Origin: Mycobacterium sp. KBS0706
GTDB lineage: Bacteria > Pseudomonadota > Alphaproteobacteria > DSM-16000 > Inquilinaceae
DNA length: 64,000 bases
Assembly: GCF_005938675.2 (NCBI RefSeq)
Contig: NZ_VCCH02000001.1
Location: 62,001-126,000, forward strand
Reading direction: 5' to 3'
Shown: piece by piece, positions 1 through 10,270 of the stretch
Position numbering within the stretch: the stretch's first letter is position 1
How the letters are laid out: the number at the start of each line of letters is the position of its first letter
Program-made: the position numbers and the translations under genes
The notes under the pieces: model-generated
What the model was told of the DNA's origin: nothing
The model's input: the letters and a program-made list of their open reading frames with translations, nothing else
Database searches by the model: none

Positions 1-2196
1 GAAGGCGTCGTAGAGGGTGTTGTCGATCTGCTGCGGCGTGATGCCGAGGCGCGCCGCGGTGTCGCGGTCGATGACGATGTCGGTCTCGATGCCCTTCTGC
101 TGCTGGTCGGAGTTGACGTCGGCCAGCACCGGGTCGGCCTGCAGCGCCTGGGTCAGCTTCGGCCCCCATTCCTGCAGCTCCTGCGAGGAGTCTGACTGCA
201 GCGTGTACTGGTAGGCGGCGTTGCTCTGCCGCCCGCCGGCGCGGATGTCCTGGGCCGAGACCAGGAACAGCTGGCCGCCCGGCACCACCGCCAGCCTGCC
301 GCGCAGCCGGGCGATGACGTCGTCGTCGCTGACTCCGCGCTCCGACAGCGGCTTCAGCGTGACGAAGACCTGGCCGGTGTTGGTCTGCGACCGGCCGCCG
401 CCCCCGCCGCCGGTGAAGCCGACCACGCTCTCCACCGCCGGATCGGCGCGGACGATGTCCATCAGCTGCGCCAGCTTCTGCTGCATCGCCTGGAACGAGA
501 TGCTCTGATCGGCGACGATGCCGCCGATCAGCCGGCCGGTACTCTGCTCCGGGAAGAAGCCCTTCGGGATGATCGCGAACAGCGCGATGTTGAGGCAGAC
601 CACGCCGAACAGCACCAGGATGACGAAGCCGCTGTGGCGCAGCGCCCAGCCCAGCGTCCGCTCATAGACCCCCATCACCCGGGCCAGGGGCCCGGGCCCG
701 CTTTCGGGCCGGCGCGGCCGGCGGCGCAGCAGCAGGGCGCACAGCATCGGCGTGGTGGTCAGCGAGATCGCCATCGACACGGCGATGGCGATCGACAGGG
801 TCAGGGCGAACTCCCGGAAGATGCGGCCGACCAGCCCGCCCATCAGCAGGATCGGAATGAACACCGCGACCAGCGAGAGGCTGATCGACAGCACGGTGAA
901 GCCAACCTCGCGCGCGCCGCGCAGCGCCGCCTGGCGCCGCGGCATGCCGGCTTCGACATGGCGGGAGATGTTCTCCAGCACCACGATGGCGTCGTCGACG
1001 ACGAAGCCGGTGGCGATGGTCAGCGCCATCAGCGACAGGTTGTCCAAGCTGTAGCCGACCAGGTACATGGCGCCGAAGGTGCCGATGATCGAGACCGGCA
1101 CCGCCACCGCCGGGATGATCGCGGCCCGCGGGTCGCGCAGGAAGGCGAACACCACCAGCATCACCAGCGCGACCGAGATCAGCAGGGTCATCTGGGTGTC
1201 GTTGAGCGAGGCGCGGATGGTCCCGGTGCGGTCGGCGGCCGGGGTGATGTCGATGTCCCGGGGCATGGCGGCGCGCAGATGCAGCAGCTCGGCCTTCACC
1301 CGGTCGACCGTGTCGATGATGTTGGCCCCCGGCTCGCGGAACAGCAGCACCAGCACCGCCGGCTTGCCGTCGGCCAGGCCGGCATTGCGCAGATCCTCGA
1401 CCGAATCCTGGACGTCGGCGATATCCTGCAGCCGCACCGTGGCGCCGTTGCGGGCGGCGATCACCAGCGGCTTGTAGTCCGCGGCCTGGCTGGCCTGATC
1501 GTTGCTGTAGATCTGGAAGTGCCGGCCCGCCTCCTCGATCGACCCCTTCGGGCTGTTGGCGTTGGCCGCCGCCAGCGCAGCGCGCACATCCTCGAGCCCG
1601 ATGCCGTATTGCGCCAGCGCCTGGGGGTTCAGCTCGACCCGCACCGCCGGCAGGGCGGCGCCGCCCAGGGTGACCTGGCCGATGCCCTCGATCTGCGACA
1701 GCCGCTGCTCCAGCACATTGCTGGCGGCGTCGTAGATCTGGCCGCGGGTCAGGGTCTTCGAGGTCAGCGCCAGGATCAGCACCGGCGCGTCGGACGGGTT
1801 GACCTTGCGGTAGGTCGGGTTGCTACGCAGCGCCGCCGGCAGGTCGGCCCGGGCCGCGTTGATCGCCGCCTGCACGTCGCGCGCGGCGCCGTCGATGTCG
1901 CGGTCCAGGCCGAATTGCAGGGTGATGCTGGCCTGGCCGACCGAGCTGCGCGAGGTCATCTGGGTGACGTCGGCGATGGCGCCGAGATGCCGCTCCAGCG
2001 GGCTCGCCACCGTGGCCGCCACCGTCTCCGGGCTCGCGCCCGGCAGCGAGGCGGAGACCGAGATGGTCGGGAAGTCGACCTGCGGCAGCGGCGACACCGG
2101 CAGCTTCAGATAGGCGAAGAAGCCGGCCAGGACGATGCCGAGGGTCAGCAGCGTCGTCGCCACCGGCCGGGCGATGAAGGGGGCGGAGAGGTTCAC
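1..2196 (-). CDS. mdtC: RND multidrug efflux transporter subunit, MdtC-like (3' end outside window)
   Basis: This is an inner-membrane proton-driven efflux pump subunit of the HAE1 RND family. The visible 732 codons start with [17 protein letters not shown], the usual amphipathic start and first membrane helix, and run through the porter domain into the second half of the protein; about 300 C-terminal residues lie beyond position 1. The transmembrane-4 proton-relay motif [14 protein letters not shown] is intact. The start is a GTG whose GTGA overlaps the stop of the preceding mdtB gene by four bases, so the two are translationally coupled. MdtB and MdtC work as a heteromultimer in the known E. 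coli system; that this pair does so is inference from order and similarity. The track of large plus-strand frames across this gene is antisense shadow. Confidence 0.93.
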   Translation of the reverse strand, partial: MNLSAPFIARPVATTLLTLGIVLAGFFAYLKLPVSPLPQVDFPTISVSASLPGASPETVAATVASPLERHLGAIADVTQMTSRSSVGQASITLQFGLDRDIDGAARDVQAAINAARADLPAALRSNPTYRKVNPSDAPVLILALTSKTLTRGQIYDAASNVLEQRLSQIEGIGQVTLGGAALPAVRVELNPQALAQYGIGLEDVRAALAAANANSPKGSIEEAGRHFQIYSNDQASQAADYKPLVIAARNGATVRLQDIADVQDSVEDLRNAGLADGKPAVLVLLFREPGANIIDTVDRVKAELLHLRAAMPRDIDITPAADRTGTIRASLNDTQMTLLISVALVMLVVFAFLRDPRAAIIPAVAVPVSIIGTFGAMYLVGYSLDNLSLMALTIATGFVVDDAIVVLENISRHVEAGMPRRQAALRGAREVGFTVLSISLSLVAVFIPILLMGGLVGRIFREFALTLSIAIAVSMAISLTTTPMLCALLLRRRPRRPESGPGPLARVMGVYERTLGWALRHSGFVILVLFGVVCLNIALFAIIPKGFFPEQSTGRLIGGIVADQSISFQAMQQKLAQLMDIVRADPAVESVVGFTGGGGGGRSQTNTGQVFVTLKPLSERGVSDDDVIARLRGRLAVVPGGQLFLVSAQDIRAGGRQSNAAYQYTLQSDSSQELQEWGPKLTQALQADPVLADVNSDQQQKGIETDIVIDRDTAARLGITPQQIDNTLYDAF

Positions 2197-5100
2197 GCCC
2201 CCTCCTCCGCGCTGAAGCGCGAGCGCGGACGGCGGCCGGTGAGGCGCTCGGCCAGCCGGTCGAAGGCCAGGTAGATCACTGGCGTGGTGAACAGGGTCAG
2301 CAACTGGCTGACGACCAGCCCGCCGACGATGGCGACGCCGAGTGGCCGGCGCAGCTCCGACCCCATGCCGGTGCCGAGCATCAGCGGCAGGGCGCCCAAG
2401 AGGGCCGCCATGGTGGTCATCAGGATCGGCCGGAACCGCAGCAGGCAGGCCTGGAAGATTGCCTCGCGCGGCGGCTTGCCCTCCTCGCGCTCGGCCTGCA
2501 GCGCGAAGTCGATCATCATGATCGCGTTCTTCTTGACGATGCCGATCAGCAGGATGATGCCGATGATCCCGATCACATCCAGCCCGTCCCCCGCCGCCAT
2601 CAGCGCCATGAGCGCGCCGAGCCCGGCTGACGGCAGGGTGGACAGGATCGTGATCGGGTGGATGAAGCTCTCGTAAAGCACGCCCAGCACGATGTACATG
2701 GTCGCGATGGCCGCGAGGATCAGCAGCGCCTCGTTGGCCAGCGACGACTGGAAGGCGGCGGCGGAGCCCTGGAAGGCGGTGACGAAGCTGTCGGGCAGGC
2801 CGACCTCCTGCTCCGCCTTCCCGATCGCGTCGACCGCGGCGCCGAGCGACGATCCCGGCGCCAGGTTGAAGGAGATCAGCGTCGCCGGGAACTGGCCGAG
2901 ATGGGTGATCTGCAGCGGCCCGGCCCGCTGCTCGACCTTGACGATGGCCGACAGCGGCACCTGGCCGGCCGAGGACAGCGACGACGGCAGGTACAGCGCC
3001 TTCAGCCCGTCCAGCGACTGCTGCAGCGACGGCGCGGCCTCCAGGATCACCCGGTACTGGTTGGCCTGGGTGTAGATGGTCGAGACGATGCGCTGGCCGA
3101 AGGCGTCGTAGAGGGCGTTGTCGACCGTGGCCGGGGTGATGCCGAAGCGGGCGGCGGTGGCGCGGTCGATCACCAGGTCGACGGCGAGGCCCTGCTGCTC
3201 GTAGTCGCTGGCGACGTCGGCGATCTCCGGCACCTGCTGCAGCCGCTGCATCAGCTTCGGCACCCAGTCCTGGAACTGGCCGAGATCGGCGTTCTGCAGC
3301 ACGAACTGGTACTGGGTGCGGCTGACGGTGGAATCGATCGTCAGATCCTGCACCGGCTGCATGTAGAGGGTGATGCCGGGCACGCCGGCGGTCTCGCGGC
3401 GCAGCCGGTCGATGATCTCACCGGCTGTGGCTTTGCGCTGGCCGAGCGGCTTCAGGCTGATCAGGAAGCGGCCGCTGTTCAGCGTGGTGTTGGTGCCGTC
3501 GACGCCGATGAAGGAGCTGAGGCCTTCGACGTCCGGGTCCTTCAGGATGGCCTCGGCAAGGGCCGACTGGTGCGTCGCCATCTCGGCATAGGAGACGGTC
3601 TGTGCCGCCTCGGAGATCCCCTGGATCATCCCGGTGTCCTGCTCCGGGAAGAAGCCCTTGGGGATGACGACATAGAGCGCGACGGTCAGCGCCAGCGTCG
3701 CCACCGCGACCAGCAGCGTCAGGGGCTGGTGGTCCAGCACCCAGCCCAACGCCCGTCCGTACTGGGCGATGATCCAGTCGAAGGCGCGCTCGGCGCCGCG
3801 GTCGAAGCGGCCGCGCTCGGCCTGCGGCCGGTGCCGCAGCAGCCTGGCGCACAGCATCGGCACCAGAGTCAGCGACACCACCGCCGAGATCACGATGGTG
3901 ACGGCCAGGGTGACCGCGAATTCGTGGAACAGGCGGCCCACCACCTCGCCCATGAACAGGAGCGGGATCAGCACCGCGATCAGCGACACGGTCAGCGAGA
4001 TGATGGTGAAGCCGATCTGCTCGGCCCCTTTCAGCGCCGCCTGCATGGGCGGCTCCCCTTCCTCGACGAAGCGGGCGATGTTCTCGATCATCACGATCGC
4101 ATCGTCGACGACGAAGCCGGTGGCGATGGTCAGCGCCATCAGCGACAGGTTGTCGAGGCTGAAGCCCAGCAGATACATCGCCGCCAGGGTGCCGACCAGC
4201 GACAGCGGCACCGACAGGCTGGGGATGATGGTGGCGGCGGCCGTGCGCAGGAACAGGAAGATCACCATCACCACCAGCGCCACCGCCAGCATCAGCTCGA
4301 AGCCGACATCGGCGACCGAGGCGCGGATGGTGACGGTGCGGTCGCTGAGCACCGCGACCTCGGCCGCCGCCGGCAGGGCGGTCTCGAGCTGCGGCAGGAT
4401 CGCCTTGATGCCGTCGACCACCGCGATGACGTTGGCGCCGGGCTGGCGCTGGATATTGACGATGATCGCGGGGGTGGTGTCTGCCCAGGCGGCGAGCTTG
4501 CCGTTCTCGGGCCCGCTGATCACGGTGGCGACGTCGGACAGGCGGATCGGGGCGCCGTTGCGGTAGGCGACGACCACGTCATTGTAGTCCTGCGCCTGGG
4601 TGATCTGGTCGTTGGCGTTGATCGTCGACGAACGGGTCGGCCCGTCGAAATTGCCCTTCGGCGTGTTGACGTTGACGTTGCCCAGCGTGGTGCGGATGTC
4701 GTCGATGGCCAGGCCGTACGCCGCCAGCGCCTGCGGGTTGACCTGGATGCGCACCGCCGGCCGGGCGCCGCCGCTGAGGCTGACCAGGCCGACGCCGGGC
4801 TGCTGCGAGATCTTCTGCGCCAGCCTTGTGTCGACCAGGTTCTGCAACTCGGTCAGCGGGATCGTCTTCGAGGTGACGGCCAGCGACAGGATCGGCGCAT
4901 CGGCCGGGTTGATCTTGGCGTAGATCGGCGGCGCCGGCAGGTCGCCCGGCAGCAGGTTGCCGGCGGCGTTGATCGCGGCCTGCACCTCCTGCTCCGCCAC
5001 GTCGAGGCTGAGGTCGAGGTTGAACTGCAGAGTGACGACCGAGGCGCCGGCCGAGCTGGCCGAGGTCATCTGGTTCAGCCCCGGCATCTGGCCGAACTGC

Positions 5101-5306
5101 TTCTCCAAGGGCGCGGTGACGGAAGAGGTCATCACCTCCGGGCTGGCCCCCGGATAGAAGGTCTGCACCTGGATGGTCGGGTAGTCGACCTCCGGCAGGG
5201 CCGACAGCGGCAGGAAGCGGTAGGCCACGGCGCCGACCAGCAGGATCGCCGCCATCAGCAGCGAGGTGCCGACCGGCCGCAGGATGAACGGACGGGACGG
5301 ATTCAT
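2193..5306 (-). CDS. mdtB: RND multidrug efflux transporter subunit, MdtB-like
   Basis: A complete 1037-residue RND transporter, the normal size for the family. It begins [17 protein letters not shown], has the paired Asp of transmembrane helix 4 in [14 protein letters not shown] near residue 400, and the second-half signature [21 protein letters not shown] that marks HAE1 transporters. It lies between the membrane fusion protein upstream and the mdtC-like gene downstream, whose GTG start overlaps this stop. Order A-B-C matches MdtABC of enterobacteria and MexMN/TriABC-type dual-RND systems. Substrate cannot be read from the sequence. No outer-membrane channel gene or two-component regulator is visible; either may lie left of the window. 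Confidence 0.95.
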   Translation of the reverse strand: MNPSRPFILRPVGTSLLMAAILLVGAVAYRFLPLSALPEVDYPTIQVQTFYPGASPEVMTSSVTAPLEKQFGQMPGLNQMTSASSAGASVVTLQFNLDLSLDVAEQEVQAAINAAGNLLPGDLPAPPIYAKINPADAPILSLAVTSKTIPLTELQNLVDTRLAQKISQQPGVGLVSLSGGARPAVRIQVNPQALAAYGLAIDDIRTTLGNVNVNTPKGNFDGPTRSSTINANDQITQAQDYNDVVVAYRNGAPIRLSDVATVISGPENGKLAAWADTTPAIIVNIQRQPGANVIAVVDGIKAILPQLETALPAAAEVAVLSDRTVTIRASVADVGFELMLAVALVVMVIFLFLRTAAATIIPSLSVPLSLVGTLAAMYLLGFSLDNLSLMALTIATGFVVDDAIVMIENIARFVEEGEPPMQAALKGAEQIGFTIISLTVSLIAVLIPLLFMGEVVGRLFHEFAVTLAVTIVISAVVSLTLVPMLCARLLRHRPQAERGRFDRGAERAFDWIIAQYGRALGWVLDHQPLTLLVAVATLALTVALYVVIPKGFFPEQDTGMIQGISEAAQTVSYAEMATHQSALAEAILKDPDVEGLSSFIGVDGTNTTLNSGRFLISLKPLGQRKATAGEIIDRLRRETAGVPGITLYMQPVQDLTIDSTVSRTQYQFVLQNADLGQFQDWVPKLMQRLQQVPEIADVASDYEQQGLAVDLVIDRATAARFGITPATVDNALYDAFGQRIVSTIYTQANQYRVILEAAPSLQQSLDGLKALYLPSSLSSAGQVPLSAIVKVEQRAGPLQITHLGQFPATLISFNLAPGSSLGAAVDAIGKAEQEVGLPDSFVTAFQGSAAAFQSSLANEALLILAAIATMYIVLGVLYESFIHPITILSTLPSAGLGALMALMAAGDGLDVIGIIGIILLIGIVKKNAIMMIDFALQAEREEGKPPREAIFQACLLRFRPILMTTMAALLGALPLMLGTGMGSELRRPLGVAIVGGLVVSQLLTLFTTPVIYLAFDRLAERLTGRRPRSRFSAEEGA

Positions 5307-5352
5307 CGCCGGCCTCCGGCGGGGTGGGAGGATGGCCTACGAAGCTTATAGA

Positions 5353-5520
5353 GTCCCCCCTCCCCTTGCGGGAGGGGGCTAGGGGGAGGGGGTTCTCTCA
5401 GCCGGGCTCGGCCTGGACCGAGACTGAGCCATCTGCTCGCCTCTTGCACCCCTTGCCCATTCGCGCGCGGACGCGCGCAGACCCCTCCCCCTACCCCCCT
5501 CCCGCAAGGGGAGGGGGGAC
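5353..5520. repeat. Inverted pair of 39-bp G/C-tract repeats between mdtA and mdtB
   Basis: Two 39-base copies at 5353-5391 and 5482-5520 are inverted relative to each other and differ at one position. Each has a core of CCCCTTGCGGG flanked by poly-C/poly-G tracts. The 90-base spacer has no gene. The element sits inside what is otherwise a compact efflux operon, and could form a long hairpin in the transcript. It resembles the non-coding intergenic repeats that are common in Alphaproteobacteria, and others of related design occur in this window at 12401 and 27245. Confidence 0.85.
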
Positions 5521-5580
5521 AAGGAAGGAGCGGGCGTCCAACGGTCGTACCCGTTGGAGCGCCCCACAACGCGAGCGCGC

Positions 5581-6912
5581 TCATGGGTTCGCCGCGGGCT
5601 GCTGGGTCTGGTTGTCGCGGCGGCGGTGCCGGCCCTGGCCGCCGCCCTCGCCCGTGCCCTGGCGATGGCGCTGGCCGCCTGCCTGCCCATCTGCCGCGGC
5701 GGCGGGAGCGCCCTGCGCCGCCGCGCCGTCCTGGCCGGCGACCGTGACATGGGCGCCGTCGCGCAGGCGGTCGGTGCCGTCGACCACCACCCGGTCACCG
5801 GGCTGCAACCCATCCGTGACCGCGACCATGCCGCCATCCGAGGCGCCGGTCTTGATCGGCCGGACCGCCACGGTGCCGTCGGCGCCGACCAGGTAGACGA
5901 AGGCGCCCGGTGCACCGTGCTGGACCGCGGCGGTCGGGACGGTAATGACGTCCTGCTGCGTCTCGACCAACAACCGGGCGTTGACGAACTGGTTCGGGAA
6001 CAGCGTCTCGTCGGCATTGTCGAAGCCGGCGCGCAGCTTCACCGTGCCGGTGGTGGTGTCGATCTGGTTGTCGAGGGTCGACAGCGTGCCGGTGGCGATC
6101 TGGGTGGTGCCGGAGCGGTCGAAGGCGATCACCGGCAGGCTGGCGCCGGCATGCAGCCGGGCCTGGATCTGCGGCAGGTCGTCCTCCGGCAGCGAGAACA
6201 CCACCGAGATCGGGTGCAGCTGGGTGACGATGACCAGCGCGTCCCCGACCTGGACATAGTTGCCGGGGTCTACCTGGCGCAGCCCGACCCGGCCATCGAC
6301 CGGCGAGACGATATGGGCATAAGCGAGGTTCAGCTTCTGGGCGTCGATCTGCGCCTGGTCGGACTGGATCGTGCCCTGGTCCTGCTGCACCAGGAAGGCC
6401 TGGTCGTCGACCTGCTGCCGCGAGATAGCGTTCTGCTTCACCATCTGCTGGTCGCGGGCCAGGTCGCTCTGCGCCTGGTCCAGTGCGGCCTGGTCCTTGG
6501 CGAGCTGGCCCTGGTCCTGCTCCAGCGCCACCTGGTAGGGGCGCGGGTCGATCTGGGCCAGGAAGTCGCCCTTCTTGACCATCTGGCCCTCCTGGAAGCC
6601 GACCTCGGTCAGCTGGCCGGCGACCTGCGGCTTGACGGTGACGGTGGCGAGCGGGGTGACGGTGCCGAGCGCATCGAGGGTGACGCGGATGTCGCCCTTG
6701 CCGACGGTGACGACGCCGACCGGCTGCGCCGGGCCGGCGAAGCGGCCTCCCCGGGCCGGGGCCGGCGTGCCGGGCGTGGTGACGACATGCCAGGTGGCGA
6801 CCGCGATCAGCGCGGCAGCCACGAGGCCGAGGGTCCCCCACACCAGCCGCCCGCGGCGCGGCCTGTCCTTCTGCTCGACCGGCCGCTGTCGGTCCTCGAC
6901 GCGAGCATCCAT
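5581..6912 (-). CDS. mdtA: RND efflux periplasmic adaptor (membrane fusion protein), MdtA-like
   Basis: The adaptor links the inner-membrane RND pump to an outer-membrane channel. The ATG at 6912 is chosen because AAGGTGA lies just upstream and gives an N-terminus MDARVEDRQRP followed by a single membrane anchor (about residues 22-41). The lipoyl/barrel-sandwich half appears as VTVKPQVAGQLTEVGF, followed by a long Gln/Asp-rich alpha-hairpin (LEQDQGQLAKDQAALDQAQS) and the second half-lipoyl stretch IVSPVDGRVGLRQVDPGN. The C-terminus ends in a low-complexity Ala/Gly/Gln/Arg tail of roughly 45 residues, which is unusual in length. A 274-base gap with an inverted repeat separates it from mdtB. 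A longer in-frame start at 7011 exists but adds an implausible Arg-rich leader. Confidence 0.92.
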   Translation of the reverse strand: MDARVEDRQRPVEQKDRPRRGRLVWGTLGLVAAALIAVATWHVVTTPGTPAPARGGRFAGPAQPVGVVTVGKGDIRVTLDALGTVTPLATVTVKPQVAGQLTEVGFQEGQMVKKGDFLAQIDPRPYQVALEQDQGQLAKDQAALDQAQSDLARDQQMVKQNAISRQQVDDQAFLVQQDQGTIQSDQAQIDAQKLNLAYAHIVSPVDGRVGLRQVDPGNYVQVGDALVIVTQLHPISVVFSLPEDDLPQIQARLHAGASLPVIAFDRSGTTQIATGTLSTLDNQIDTTTGTVKLRAGFDNADETLFPNQFVNARLLVETQQDVITVPTAAVQHGAPGAFVYLVGADGTVAVRPIKTGASDGGMVAVTDGLQPGDRVVVDGTDRLRDGAHVTVAGQDGAAAQGAPAAAADGQAGGQRHRQGTGEGGGQGRHRRRDNQTQQPAANP

Positions 6913-7085
6913 GGATCCGTCACCTTGAGTCTGCGTCCGGCGGTCCCCCCTCGCCCGTGCTACACGACCGGACGGTCCAGGTTCCGTCGGTCGACGGATC
7001 GAATGGGGCACAAAGACGCAGGTCGCGCGTTACTCTGCCCGTCGGGATGGTGTGGGGCCGCGCCGCGAGCGTGGGTGGGGAACGG

Positions 7086-8393
7086 ATGTATCGCGAGCTG
7101 CTGGCACCGCTGGTGCTGACCGGAAAGCTGTGGTGGCGGTTCTGGCCGCAGCTGACGCTGCTGGTGCTGATCGGCATCCTGCTGAACGACCAGCTGCTAT
7201 GGGCTTCGGTGCAGGCAGGCTATGCCGACCGACTGCTGGGCCTCAGCACGCTGACGTTGGTGGTGCTGACCAAGCTGATCGTCACCGTGACGATGTTCCT
7301 GGTGATGCGCCCGGCGCTGCCGGCCCTCGCGGCGGCACATGCGGCGGCGCTGGGCAACGGAGCGACGGCCGCCGACCGGCGGATCCGCTTTCCCCGCCTG
7401 TCTTCGCTCGCGGCGGCGCTGACCATCACGCTGCTGCCCTTCTTCGCCTACTACGCGGGCTGGGGCCTGCTCAGCAACACCGTGCGCGAATACTCGATGC
7501 TGTACCTGCACCTCGCCGCCTTCGGCGGCAGCGGCAACCCGCTCGACGTCGCCACCTCCTCCGTCGTGATCATCTCGGTCCTCGTTACCTGGCTGCTGCG
7601 CCGCCTGTTCAAGACGATGCACAAGCGGACAGGGGCGCCGGTCTGGCGGATCCTGATCATCGTCTGCGAGACGAACTGGGCCTTCATCGGCCTTTACGTC
7701 CTGTCGCAATGGAAGGACGAAGCCTGGGCGTGGGTCGAAAGCACGCCCGTGTGGGACGCGCTGCGCCGGTTGTGGGAGGCGATCATCCCCTCCGCCCGGG
7801 CTGCCTATGCCGCCATGGCCCCGGTCGAGCAGGCGCCGCCCGCCGCCTCGGACGTCCTCACCAGCCTATTCTACTACGCCATCCTGCCGGTGGTCTGGCT
7901 GATGATGGCGGCGGTGATCTACGGCCACGACATCGCCGCCGATCCGGGCTGGATGCGGCACCGGAGGCTGGAGCGGGTCGGCAGCCGCTACAGCGCGCTG
8001 CCCCGCGCGCTGCGGGACTTCATCGACCATTTCGTCAGCGGCTATCGCAGCCGCTACCTGCCGATCGCCAACAGCGTGCGGCTGACGCTCGGCTCCGGCC
8101 TGCTGCTGATCCTGATGCTGATCGTGGCCTGGCGAGCGATCGGCTGGGCCGCGATCTGGGCCCGGCTCGGAATCTCACATCTGATCGGGCCGCACGATGT
8201 CGATCTGTGGGTCGTCATCAACCAGGTTCCCGCGCTGCTGTTCGGCAGTGTGGTGGCCGGCACCCAACCCGGTCTGCTGCCGGAGACGCTGCGCTTCTGC
8301 CTGGTCGCCGCCGTGCTGGAGACGGCCTTCGCCCTGTCGCAGACGAAGGAGCCGCCGGCGGCACAGGCCGAGGTGGAGGCGCCGGCGTCCTAG
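7086..8393 (+). CDS. Multi-pass inner membrane protein of unknown function
   Basis: I do not recognise the family. The 435-residue protein starts MYRELLAPLVLTGKLWWRF behind a GGGGAACGG ribosome site and has about seven hydrophobic segments (approximately residues 18-36, 48-66, 98-116, 128-165, 178-196, 262-285 and 335-365), with a last weak one near 395. No catalytic motif, nucleotide-binding loop or transport signature is evident. It is divergent from mdtA, sharing a gap of about 170 bases, and converges on the three-gene operon that follows. An alternative GTG/ATG start lies further upstream (7047), but the 7086 ATG has the better ribosome site. Confidence 0.75.
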   Translation: MYRELLAPLVLTGKLWWRFWPQLTLLVLIGILLNDQLLWASVQAGYADRLLGLSTLTLVVLTKLIVTVTMFLVMRPALPALAAAHAAALGNGATAADRRIRFPRLSSLAAALTITLLPFFAYYAGWGLLSNTVREYSMLYLHLAAFGGSGNPLDVATSSVVIISVLVTWLLRRLFKTMHKRTGAPVWRILIIVCETNWAFIGLYVLSQWKDEAWAWVESTPVWDALRRLWEAIIPSARAAYAAMAPVEQAPPAASDVLTSLFYYAILPVVWLMMAAVIYGHDIAADPGWMRHRRLERVGSRYSALPRALRDFIDHFVSGYRSRYLPIANSVRLTLGSGLLLILMLIVAWRAIGWAAIWARLGISHLIGPHDVDLWVVINQVPALLFGSVVAGTQPGLLPETLRFCLVAAVLETAFALSQTKEPPAAQAEVEAPAS

Positions 8394-8406
8394 CCGGCCA
8401 CGAGGC

Positions 8407-8994
8407 CTAGGGCCCGCGGCGGAAGCGCAGGTACCATGGCCGCTCGGCGGCCACGCTGACGGTCGGCTCCAACGCGCCGGCCTGCGCCTTCGGCACCGCG
8501 AAGCTCTCCTCGATCGCCAGGACCTCGCCCGGTTGGTGCGGCTCCAGTGTCGCCCCGCCGCAGCTCTTCACCGTGTCGCTCGACGCCGGCAGGCCGCCGA
8601 AGCCCATCGAGCGCCAGCGCCGTCCGTCGGCATCGATCAGGGAGATCCTGCAGGGCAGCCAGAGCTCGCCTGTCCAGCCCTCACGGATCGTCACGCGGAA
8701 GCGGACCCGGATCGGCAGGGCCGAGGCCGGCATTCCCATCCGCCCCGCCCGCTCCGGCACGGCCTGGATCTCTTCCAGCTGCCAGTCGGCGCCGCCGTAG
8801 CGCGCCGCCTCGCCCGGGGCGACGGCAGACCCGAACCATTCTCGCCCATGCGCCAAGTCGCCGAGATCCTCATAGCCGGTCAGGATCAGGGTCGCGGGGA
8901 TCGCAACGAGCAGGGCCCACAGGCTGCGCCGGCGCCAGCGGCGCTCGTCGCCGCCGGCGTGGAGCAGGTCATCGCCGACCGCAGGCTGGGTCAT
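8407..8994 (-). CDS. Membrane-anchored protein of unknown function, third gene of a coupled trio
   Basis: A 195-residue protein with a basic N-terminus (RRWRRRSLW), one membrane segment at about residues 25-40, and a soluble, beta-rich remainder expected in the periplasm. The ATG at 8994 overlaps the upstream stop as ATGA, so it is read by coupled translation with the two genes before it. Two cysteines (in WLPCRISL and VKSCGGAT) could form a periplasmic disulfide. Its pattern of alternating hydrophobic strands (IRVRFRVTIREGWTG) resembles that of its two neighbours, so the three may be diverged copies of one fold. No known family is claimed. Confidence 0.7.
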   Translation of the reverse strand: MTQPAVGDDLLHAGGDERRWRRRSLWALLVAIPATLILTGYEDLGDLAHGREWFGSAVAPGEAARYGGADWQLEEIQAVPERAGRMGMPASALPIRVRFRVTIREGWTGELWLPCRISLIDADGRRWRSMGFGGLPASSDTVKSCGGATLEPHQPGEVLAIEESFAVPKAQAGALEPTVSVAAERPWYLRFRRGP

Positions 8995-9578
8995 GGTTCG
9001 CCCAGTCCCAGCGGCGGGCGAGCCAGATCGAGTGTGTCGCGGATCTGCAGCGCCCGGCCGTCGCCACGGTCGAGGCTGATCCGGAGCAGGGAATCGAAGC
9101 GCGGGAATTGTGCCTGCGAGACACGCAGGGTGGCGCCCTGCATCTGGTCGGCCGGGATCTCGAAGACGAACCGGCCGCGGACCGGCGTGCCCGGCTGCAG
9201 CGTCTGGCCGGGGAACAGTGCCCGGGCGCCGCTCAGGCGGTCGCTCGTGGAATAGCGGGTGCCGGTCGGCCCTTCCCATTCGGCGCCGGCGACCGTGACC
9301 GTCGCGTCCCGCGCCGCCAGGGTGGCGGTGACGATGGCCCAGACCCCGCCGGTGTCCCGCTGCTTCTCGAAGCCGGGCGAGCCGAACTGCAGCCGCCGGG
9401 CGAATTCGACTCGGTCGACGCGCACCGTGAAGCTCCGCGCCGTCACCGTCTCGCCGCTGACGCCGGAGACCGGGATCGGGCCGGTCAGCGTGTCGTAGCT
9501 GGGCGTCGATCGCTGCATCGCGATCAGCAGCATCGCGGCGACGACCATGGCTGCGAGTTGGGCGAGCCGCCGGATCAT
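8991..9578 (-). CDS. Membrane-anchored protein of unknown function, second gene of a coupled trio
   Basis: A 195-residue protein with an N-terminal membrane anchor or signal (MIRRLAQLAAMVVAAMLLIA) and a beta-sandwich-like body. The stretch SFTVRVDRVEFARRLQFG followed by GVWAIVTATLAARDATV has the feel of DUF4352/telomeric-repeat-factor-2-like exported domains, in which a strand pair precedes a variable loop; this is a visual resemblance only. It starts and ends in ATGA overlaps with the genes on either side. The trio is therefore one operon. Function is unknown; a role as periplasmic partners of some envelope protein is inference. Confidence 0.7.
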   Translation of the reverse strand: MIRRLAQLAAMVVAAMLLIAMQRSTPSYDTLTGPIPVSGVSGETVTARSFTVRVDRVEFARRLQFGSPGFEKQRDTGGVWAIVTATLAARDATVTVAGAEWEGPTGTRYSTSDRLSGARALFPGQTLQPGTPVRGRFVFEIPADQMQGATLRVSQAQFPRFDSLLRISLDRGDGRALQIRDTLDLARPPLGLGEP

Positions 9579-10207
9579 GACGGGTCCGGCGCCGGGGTGG
9601 CTGCTGCGACCGGCAGGGTCAGGGTGCCGACCTCATGCGGGGCGTACCAGCCGGAATCACCCTGGAGGTTGTTCTGCGCCTTGTAGACCTCGGCATAGAT
9701 GGAGACCGGCAGCATGTCTGGCACCGGCGTGTCGGCCGGCATCTCCCACGCGATCGCCACACGCTCCGGCAGGTCGGGATGCAGGTTGAAGAGGATGGCG
9801 CGGTCGCGCTCCAGATAGCCGATCGGCCGGTCCGCAACCTTCGCCAGCGCCGGATCGAGCCGGAACGGATCGGCATAGTCGTTGCGGCTGCTGCCGGTGC
9901 GGTTGGTCATGTCGAGCTCGATGGTCAGCACCTTGCGCCCGGGCTTGGCGGGGCGGCCGTCCGGCGTGGCCTGGCCGACCGAGGCGCCGATCGCCACGAA
10001 CCGCCACTGCCCCGCCTCGATCGGAACACCCGGGGCGAAGCGGGGCAGTTCCTGCTTCGGCAGCATGCCGGCGACGGCGATCAGCCCCGCCACCCCGGCG
10101 GCCAGGAAGCCGCCGGCGCCCGTGGTCAGCCAGACCACGGTCCTGCTCTTCAATCCGCCGAAGCTTTGTCCGAGCGACATGCCGATGCGCCGAAGGCGCT
10201 CCCCCAC
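9575..10207 (-). CDS. Membrane-anchored protein of unknown function, first gene of a coupled trio
   Basis: A 210-residue protein with one membrane segment (TTGAGGFLAAGVAGLIAVAG, about residues 29-48) and a periplasmic beta-rich domain containing KVLTIELDMTNRT, the kind of strand-turn seen in DUF4352-like proteins. The first possible start is the GTG at 10207; an ATG at 10180 is the alternative, and I cannot decide between them. It leads the operon: its stop overlaps the next start by four bases. Its upstream neighbour is the oxidoreductase fusion that ends at 10271 on the same strand, so co-transcription with that gene is possible. Confidence 0.7.
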   Translation of the reverse strand: MGERLRRIGMSLGQSFGGLKSRTVVWLTTGAGGFLAAGVAGLIAVAGMLPKQELPRFAPGVPIEAGQWRFVAIGASVGQATPDGRPAKPGRKVLTIELDMTNRTGSSRNDYADPFRLDPALAKVADRPIGYLERDRAILFNLHPDLPERVAIAWEMPADTPVPDMLPVSIYAEVYKAQNNLQGDSGWYAPHEVGTLTLPVAAATPAPDPS

Positions 10208-10270
10208 CCACAGGACCGATCGAACGCATGAGGGCAGGATTTGGTTCCGTGTCTGAGAGGAATGCCTCGC

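Noticed and set aside
3418..3852. Minus-strand frame overlapping mdtB in another phase
   Set aside because: Arg/Pro/Gly-rich out-of-frame shadow of the pump gene with no ribosome site.
634..5351. Long plus-strand open frames opposite the RND pump genes (up to about 900 codons)
   Set aside because: They are rich in Arg, Gln, His, Asp and Gly without any domain pattern and lie exactly antisense to well conserved pump genes; high GC suppresses stops in these frames.
5307..5580. Small gene between mdtA and mdtB
   Set aside because: Both strands are dominated by poly-C/poly-G repeat arms; translated frames are low-complexity Pro/Gly/Arg.
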